Assembly: GCF_900116105.1 (NCBI RefSeq)
Contig: NZ_FPAC01000001.1
Coordinates: 2,421,135 to 2,485,134 of the forward strand
DNA length: 64,000 nucleotides
Source: Paenibacillus sp. 453mf
Lineage (GTDB): Bacteria > Bacillota > Bacilli > Paenibacillales > Paenibacillaceae
Direction: 5' to 3'
Each line of letters opens with the position of its first letter. The stretch's first letter is position 1. Below are positions 59,663 to 64,000 of the stretch, in pieces. Both the position numbers and the translations under genes were made by a program. Below the pieces are notes generated by a model, which was not told the origin of the DNA, searched no databases, and saw only the letters and a program-made list of their open reading frames with translations.

Positions 59663-60217
59663 CTATTCCACTCGACTCTTATAGTTCGGTGATTGCACAA
59701 GATTGGCGATGTATACCGATACAACTGCTACCGGAATCCCAGTAATGTCTTGTACATGATCATGTACTGCCTTTTGAAGCTCGCTTGTCAGCTCCGGAAT
59801 GGAACTTTCACCGTCAACTACAGCACGAATTGTAATTTCAAGACCGGACTGGGCGACCTGGATACGCGACTTCACCTCACGCACGCCACGGAATTTGGAT
59901 GAAGCTTTCAGACATAGATTTTCAATCGTCTCCATGGATATTTGTATATCCCCATATTCCGTCTTCTGATCAACCGAAGGATAAACGTTATGATCCCTCC
60001 GTACAGAAATATAGAAGAAACGGATACTAAGCAGAAACAAGATAATCGCCACCGTCAGGATTACTACCATCAGCATCTGTTCATTCTGAATATATATATC
60101 CAAATTAGGTACAAGTCCGCTAAACAAGAGAATGATAATTACTGATACCACACCAACAACCAAGCTGTATATAAATAACAGAAGCCTGTCCAGTATTTTA
60201 GCCACGAACGTATTCAA
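59663..60217 (-). CDS. amaP: Alkaline shock response membrane anchor protein AmaP
   Basis: 184 residues: two N-terminal membrane helices (LLLFIYSLVVGVVSVIIILL and MLMVVILTVAIILFLLSIRF) then a domain resembling Asp23 (SMETIENLCLKASSKFRGVR ... TGIPVAVVSVYIANLV). It anchors Asp23 at the membrane. It lies between the Asp23 gene and DUF2273. Confidence 0.9.
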   Translation of the reverse strand: MNTFVAKILDRLLLFIYSLVVGVVSVIIILLFSGLVPNLDIYIQNEQMLMVVILTVAIILFLLSIRFFYISVRRDHNVYPSVDQKTEYGDIQISMETIENLCLKASSKFRGVREVKSRIQVAQSGLEITIRAVVDGESSIPELTSELQKAVHDHVQDITGIPVAVVSVYIANLVQSPNYKSRVE

Positions 60218-60253
60218 CCTCCAACATCAACAACTGAGTATTAAAAAGATGGA

Positions 60254-60288
60254 CTAAACCCCAGGCGCATGACGCCGGGGGTTTATAG
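60254..60288 (-). terminator. Hairpin between asp23-like gene and amaP
   Basis: TAAACCCC-GGCG pairs with CGCC-GGGGTTTA; no clear U-tract on the coding strand. May be a partial terminator or mRNA stability element. Confidence 0.5.
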
Positions 60289-60298
60289 TTAAATTATT

Positions 60299-60733
60299 TT
60301 ATTTCACGCGCTGAGGGCTGATCTCAGGTTGATCGTCAAGCTTCTCCTGAGTCTTGAATTGAACATCGTGAATTTGAACGTTCACTTCCACGACCGTAAG
60401 TCCAGTCATATTCTCGATTGAGCGTTTTACATTTTGCTGAATTGCAGAAGCTACTTCAGGAATACGATGCCCGTATTCAATAATTACGGAAACATCAACA
60501 GCAGCCTCGCGCTGGCCTACTTCAACTTTGACGCCCTTGGAGAGGTTCTTACGTCCAAGCAATTCCGCAAATCCACCTGCAAAACCGCCGCTCATGCCTG
60601 CCACGCCGCCAACCTCTAGGGTTGCAAGTCCAGCAATGACTTCAATGACTTCCGGCGCAATCTGGATCTCGCCAATGTCAGTTCTCTCAAATTCAGTCGG
60701 CACTGTGCTCATCTCATTTAACACACCTTTCAT
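60299..60733 (-). CDS. Asp23/Gls24 family envelope stress protein (YqhY-like)
   Basis: About 144 residues with TDIGEIQIAPEVIEVIAGLA, GMSGGFAGGFAELLGRKNLS and the C-terminal TGLTVVEVNVQIHDVQF. Soluble partner of AmaP; in Bacillus YqhY influences acetyl-CoA carboxylase, whose genes lie next upstream. Start 60733 has AGAGGAAA at 7 nt; 60712 (MSTVPTEF) is also possible. Confidence 0.9.
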   Translation of the reverse strand: MKGVLNEMSTVPTEFERTDIGEIQIAPEVIEVIAGLATLEVGGVAGMSGGFAGGFAELLGRKNLSKGVKVEVGQREAAVDVSVIIEYGHRIPEVASAIQQNVKRSIENMTGLTVVEVNVQIHDVQFKTQEKLDDQPEISPQRVK

Positions 60734-60916
60734 AGTAAGTTTCCTCTCGTCCACAAGAAAGACATGCGCACTTATTATTCATACTATAGCATTCGAGGGA
60801 CATTATGACAAACAAGCTCAATATGAATCCATTTCATAACTCATTAAACATCTAATTTGTAACTATATAGTCTTGATTGAAGCAACTGAAGGTATTATGA
60901 AATTGATTCTTGCCAA

Positions 60917-62260
60917 TTAAATCTCATTTTCCTCCAAAAATTTGATATCAAAATCACCTTTGGAGAAGGCTGGATGATCCAGCAGTTTTAGATGAAAAGG
61001 AATCGTTGTAGGGATCCCCTCTACAGCAAATTCGGACAAGGCGCGCTTCATCTTAGCGATCGCTTCCTCACGAGTCGGCGCCCACACGATCAGCTTGGCA
61101 ATCATGGAATCATAGAAAGGCGGAATGGTGTAGCCTTGATAAGCTGCGCTGTCTACCCGAACACCAGGACCTCCCGGAGCAAGGTAGAAATCAATCTTAC
61201 CAGGGGCAGGCATGAAGTTCCTGCTTGGATCCTCTGCATTGATTCTGCATTCGATCGACCATCCGTCAATGATGACATCCTCCTGTGCAAAGGACAGCGG
61301 ACTTCCTTCAATGACCGAGATCATTTCCTTAATCAGGTCAATTCCTGTGACCATCTCGGTTACCGGATGCTCAACCTGAATACGTGTATTCATCTCCATA
61401 AAGTAGAATTCCCCGTTCGGACTTAGCAGGAATTCCAGTGTACCCGCTCCAGAGTAATCGACAGCGAGTGCTGCACGAACTGCGGCGTCGCCCATCTTCG
61501 TGCGTGTCTCTGTGTCCAGTACTGGACAAGGAGCTTCTTCAATGAGCTTCTGTCTTCGGCGCTGGATTGAGCAATCTCTCTCACCTAAGTGAACCGCATG
61601 CCCGTGCTTGTCAGCAATGATCTGGATCTCAACATGCTTCATTCCAGTCAAAAATTTCTCCAGATAAACACCAGCATTGCCAAAAGCCTTCTGAGCTTCC
61701 TGCTGAGCTGCCACGATCTGCTTCACCAGATCTTCCTCGTCTTCAGCAATTCGGATCCCTTTACCTCCGCCGCCAGCAGTAGCCTTAATAATTACAGGAT
61801 AACCGATATCTCTAGCGATCATAACCGCTTCTTCGACACTCTCCACTAGACCATCGGAGCCCGGAATGACAGGAACACCTGCATCCTTCATCGTTTGTTT
61901 GGCTACCGCTTTATCCCCCATCTTCGTGATGGCATTAGCGGAAGGGCCGATAAAGGAAATATTGCAGGATTCACAAATCTCTGCAAAATCTGCATTCTCA
62001 GCCAAAAAACCGTAGCCAGGGTGAATTGCATCACATTCAGTTAATGTGGCTACGCTCATAATATTGGTTATGTTAAGGTAGCTGTCCTTTGATAAGGTCG
62101 GACCGATACAATAAGCCTCATCAGCAAGTCTAACATGGAGTGCGTCACGATCCGGTTCTGAATAAACAGCCACCGTTGCAATACCCATTTCCCTGCAAGC
62201 TCTAATAATCCGAACGGCGATTTCTCCGCGGTTTGCTACCAATATTTTTTGAAATTTCAT
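60917..62260 (-). CDS. accC: Acetyl-CoA carboxylase, biotin carboxylase subunit
   Basis: Carboxylates biotin on AccB with ATP and bicarbonate, the first half of malonyl-CoA synthesis. About 447 residues: [20 protein letters not shown], the Gly-rich ATP lid [34 protein letters not shown] and [20 protein letters not shown]. Start 62260 (MKFQKIL) after GGAGG with 11 nt; GTG 62269 is too close to the site. Confidence 0.97.
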   Translation of the reverse strand: MKFQKILVANRGEIAVRIIRACREMGIATVAVYSEPDRDALHVRLADEAYCIGPTLSKDSYLNITNIMSVATLTECDAIHPGYGFLAENADFAEICESCNISFIGPSANAITKMGDKAVAKQTMKDAGVPVIPGSDGLVESVEEAVMIARDIGYPVIIKATAGGGGKGIRIAEDEEDLVKQIVAAQQEAQKAFGNAGVYLEKFLTGMKHVEIQIIADKHGHAVHLGERDCSIQRRRQKLIEEAPCPVLDTETRTKMGDAAVRAALAVDYSGAGTLEFLLSPNGEFYFMEMNTRIQVEHPVTEMVTGIDLIKEMISVIEGSPLSFAQEDVIIDGWSIECRINAEDPSRNFMPAPGKIDFYLAPGGPGVRVDSAAYQGYTIPPFYDSMIAKLIVWAPTREEAIAKMKRALSEFAVEGIPTTIPFHLKLLDHPAFSKGDFDIKFLEENEI

Positions 62261-62331
62261 TAATACCACATCCTCCTTTGGAGCATTGACCTGTTCAAGC
62301 TGCTTTTTATAGTCATTTCACCAACAGGAGC

Positions 62332-62814
62332 TTACTCCGGTTTGACCAAGAACAAAGGCTGACCATACTCAACGAGCTGTCCATTCTGTACAAGAATTTC
62401 AACAATCTCGCCTTTCACGTCAGCTTCAATTTCATTCATCAGCTTCATCGCTTCCACAATACAAACGGTAGTCTTCTCTGTTACCTTGCTGCCAACATTG
62501 ACAAAAACGCCAGCTTCAGGCGAAGGTGCAGAGTAGAACGTACCGACCATCGGTGACACAATTTTATGTAAATTGCTGTTTGCAGTCGCTTGTTCCTGTA
62601 CAGACGAAGAAGCCGGTGTTTCGATAGCTTGTGGCACGGGCTGAATCTGGTTCGTTACAGGATAAGCATTGACAGAAGCCGCAGCTTGGACAATTTCAGT
62701 CTTGCCTGGTTTGCGAATGGTCAGTCTGGACCCTTCATTCTCAATTTCAAGCTCCTGTACGGAAGACTCGTCAATGACTTTAATTAATTCTTTGATTTCA
62801 TTCAATTTAAACAT
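62332..62814 (-). CDS. accB: Acetyl-CoA carboxylase biotin carboxyl carrier protein
   Basis: 160 residues: an N-terminal helix, a Pro/Ala/Gln-rich linker (about 35-85), and the biotinyl domain with [19 protein letters not shown] and the biotinylation site [12 protein letters not shown]. Upstream of accC in the same operon, following the spoIIIA genes as in Bacillus. Confidence 0.97.
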   Translation of the reverse strand: MFKLNEIKELIKVIDESSVQELEIENEGSRLTIRKPGKTEIVQAAASVNAYPVTNQIQPVPQAIETPASSSVQEQATANSNLHKIVSPMVGTFYSAPSPEAGVFVNVGSKVTEKTTVCIVEAMKLMNEIEADVKGEIVEILVQNGQLVEYGQPLFLVKPE

Positions 62815-62903
62815 TTGTTATTTTCACTCCTTCGGCATACTGCCTTATTCACTCGGACAGTCATAACTTTATGTATTATATCACAAACGCTAAAAATGGA
62901 AAG

Positions 62904-62931
62904 AGCCCAAGAATTAAGGGATTCTGGGCGC
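62904..62931 (-). terminator. Terminator after spoIIIAH
   Basis: Minus-strand GCCCAGAAT pairs with ATTCTTGGGC and is followed by TCTTT; ends the spoIIIA operon ahead of accB. Confidence 0.65.
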
Positions 62932-62954
62932 TTCCCAACTTGCTTGCAGCTTAT

Positions 62955-63695
62955 TTATTCTTTGACATATTGAACGCTGACTTTGTCCTGTGTTACATCA
63001 AGCTCGCTGATGACCAGATCAACAATATTTACAGCGTCGATCGCCGCAAGCTTCTCACTGATGACAACTACCTTGTACTCATCTTCTTCCTCTTGAACAA
63101 TCGCGTTTGCATACTGCTGGGAGAGCTGTTCCTCAATACCTAGTATTTTCTCATTTTTTTCCTCTAATATACGCAGTTGCTCCAAAGCTTTTGCATTTTC
63201 TTCCGGTGTCTTTGTCGCGTCGGATGCCGCAGCCGTCAGTTCATTCTCAAGCTTGCTATTCTCTGAAGAACGTTCCCATTGATAATTTTCGAAAACAGTG
63301 ATTGCTGAATTCGCTTCATCTTGAGATTCCAGCTGGTTAAGCACATCCTCGTCAGTCTTGGCTTCCTCCGTTGTTGTGTCAGCATCTGTGCCTTCAGTGC
63401 TCGGTACGGACGCATCCGTTTGTTCACCACTTGCAGCTGATTCTTCCGCAGGATCTACCGGTGCTCCCATTTCGTCCGTCTGCTCACCTGTTGCTTGTTC
63501 TTCCGTTACAACTTCGTTCAATACAAATCCTTCCAGCGGATTTTGAGCAGAAGCTTCTTCGGCATTCCCCATCTGTCCGGACTCTGCTGTCTGATTGGAT
63601 GATCCTGAATCATCAGTGAATAAGTAATAAGCGGATAGAACAACCATCAGACTAAGCATCGATACGAGCCATATCGTTTGTCTTTTGTTTTTCAT
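62955..63695 (-). CDS. spoIIIAH: Stage III sporulation protein AH
   Basis: Mother-cell half of the SpoIIQ-SpoIIIAH channel linking mother cell and forespore. About 246 residues: an N-terminal membrane helix (IWLVSMLSLMVVLSAYYLF), a long acidic Ser/Thr/Glu-rich linker (about 35-120, longer than in B. subtilis), and a C-terminal EscJ/YscJ-like domain with DVTQDKVSVQYV at the end. The start at 63695 follows GGAGG; the longer frame is not supported. Confidence 0.94.
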   Translation of the reverse strand: MKNKRQTIWLVSMLSLMVVLSAYYLFTDDSGSSNQTAESGQMGNAEEASAQNPLEGFVLNEVVTEEQATGEQTDEMGAPVDPAEESAASGEQTDASVPSTEGTDADTTTEEAKTDEDVLNQLESQDEANSAITVFENYQWERSSENSKLENELTAAASDATKTPEENAKALEQLRILEEKNEKILGIEEQLSQQYANAIVQEEEDEYKVVVISEKLAAIDAVNIVDLVISELDVTQDKVSVQYVKE

Positions 63696-63750
63696 TTTTG
63701 AATTCCTCCCACATTGGATCAAGATTAAGGTCAAGCATTAGATGTATACT

Positions 63751-64000
63751 TTATTGCTGTTTTCTAGGCACTACTGAAATTCTGTACGACGGAACGTTCA
63801 GACCTTTCTCCACTGCTTCCACGATAAGATCCTTAACAACTTTGTTCTCTGCACCCTTGGCAACAACGAGCACTCCTCGCACCTGAGGCTTGATCTTCTT
63901 CGTAATGATCGGTACCTCATCACCGGATTCGTTGTAAGTAACAATTTCACCGTTGCGGGTATATTGTGTGATATTCCTCTCTCCGCCATTTGCGTCGGTC
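63751..64000 (-). CDS. spoIIIAG: Stage III sporulation protein AG (partial, N-terminus beyond window)
   Basis: The C-terminal about 82 residues: NITQYTRNGEIVTYNESGDE, then KPQVRGVLVVAKGAEN and EKGLNVPSYRISVVPRK, matching the ring-forming C-terminus of SpoIIIAG. The stop at 63751-63753 lies 55 nt before spoIIIAH. The rest runs off the right edge. Confidence 0.93.
   Translation of the reverse strand, partial: TDANGGERNITQYTRNGEIVTYNESGDEVPIITKKIKPQVRGVLVVAKGAENKVVKDLIVEAVEKGLNVPSYRISVVPRKQQ

Overview
This is a chromosomal segment of an endospore-forming Firmicute, most likely a Paenibacillus. Nearly all genes lie on the minus strand. Their order matches the Bacillus subtilis chromosome between spoIIIA and resABC: spoIIIAG-AH, accBC, asp23, nusB, folD, xseAB, ispA, dxs, tlyA, argR, recN, spoIVB, spo0A, then bkd, nudF, spoIIM, fur, xerD, deoB, pnp, dacF-spoIIA-sigF-spoVA, lysA, ppiB, rib, scpAB, gerW, dacB-spmAB, rluB and resABC. 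Small proteins (an MciZ-like FtsZ inhibitor, a Prli42-like membrane peptide, YqzK-, YqzF- and DUF2273-like proteins) and a GerW-family protein fit this assignment. I saw no rRNA, tRNA or CRISPR array.

Layout. 1-6.9 kb: cytochrome c maturation (resC partial, resB, resA), rluB, and the spore-maturation set spmB, spmA, dacB and gerW. 6.9-10.1 kb: an A+T-rich insertion between gerW and its usual DUF2953 neighbour. It carries one large AAA_13-type ATPase gene on the plus strand and is flanked by two diverged copies of the gerW 5' end. 10.1-16.5 kb: DUF2953 gene, scpB, scpA and the riboflavin operon ribD-E-BA-H behind an FMN riboswitch. 16.6-24.5 kb: ppiB, lysA, a short spoVA set (AA, AB, AF only), sigF-spoIIAB-spoIIAA and dacF. 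24.5-28.5 kb: an accessory hot spot. It holds a peptide-receptor signalling cassette (TPR receptor overlapped by a 40-residue secreted propeptide gene), phage-like debris, a transferred pyrimidine nucleoside phosphorylase gene, and a frameshifted relic of what was probably the native copy. 28.5-38.6 kb: two paralogous purine nucleoside phosphorylases, deoB, xerD, yqzK-like, fur, spoIIM, endoQ-like, nudF, mciZ, an M20 peptidase, a prli42-like gene and lipB. 38.6-43.7 kb: branched-chain 2-oxoacid dehydrogenase E2, E1beta, E1alpha and E3. 43.8-46.9 kb: small membrane proteins, a frameshifted ion channel, tandem palindromic repeats and tdk. 47-64 kb: spo0A with 0A boxes, spoIVB, recN, argR, tlyA, dxs, ispA, xseBA, folD, nusB, the Asp23/AmaP/DUF2273 group, accC, accB, spoIIIAH and the end of spoIIIAG.

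Functionally the core is a sporulation and central-metabolism block: Spo0A, SigF with its regulators, SpoIIM, SpoIIIAG/AH, SpoIVB, SpoVA and GerW-type proteins beside riboflavin, lysine, isoprenoid, fatty-acid and lipoate enzymes. The novelty lies in two accessory insertions. The first is the gerW-linked ATPase, a candidate phage-defence protein. The second is the receptor/propeptide quorum-sensing cassette. Both sit among recombination scars. In two places (gerW 5' end, bkd E2 3' end) the duplicated gene ends differ only at synonymous positions, so the copies probably come from diverged functional alleles.
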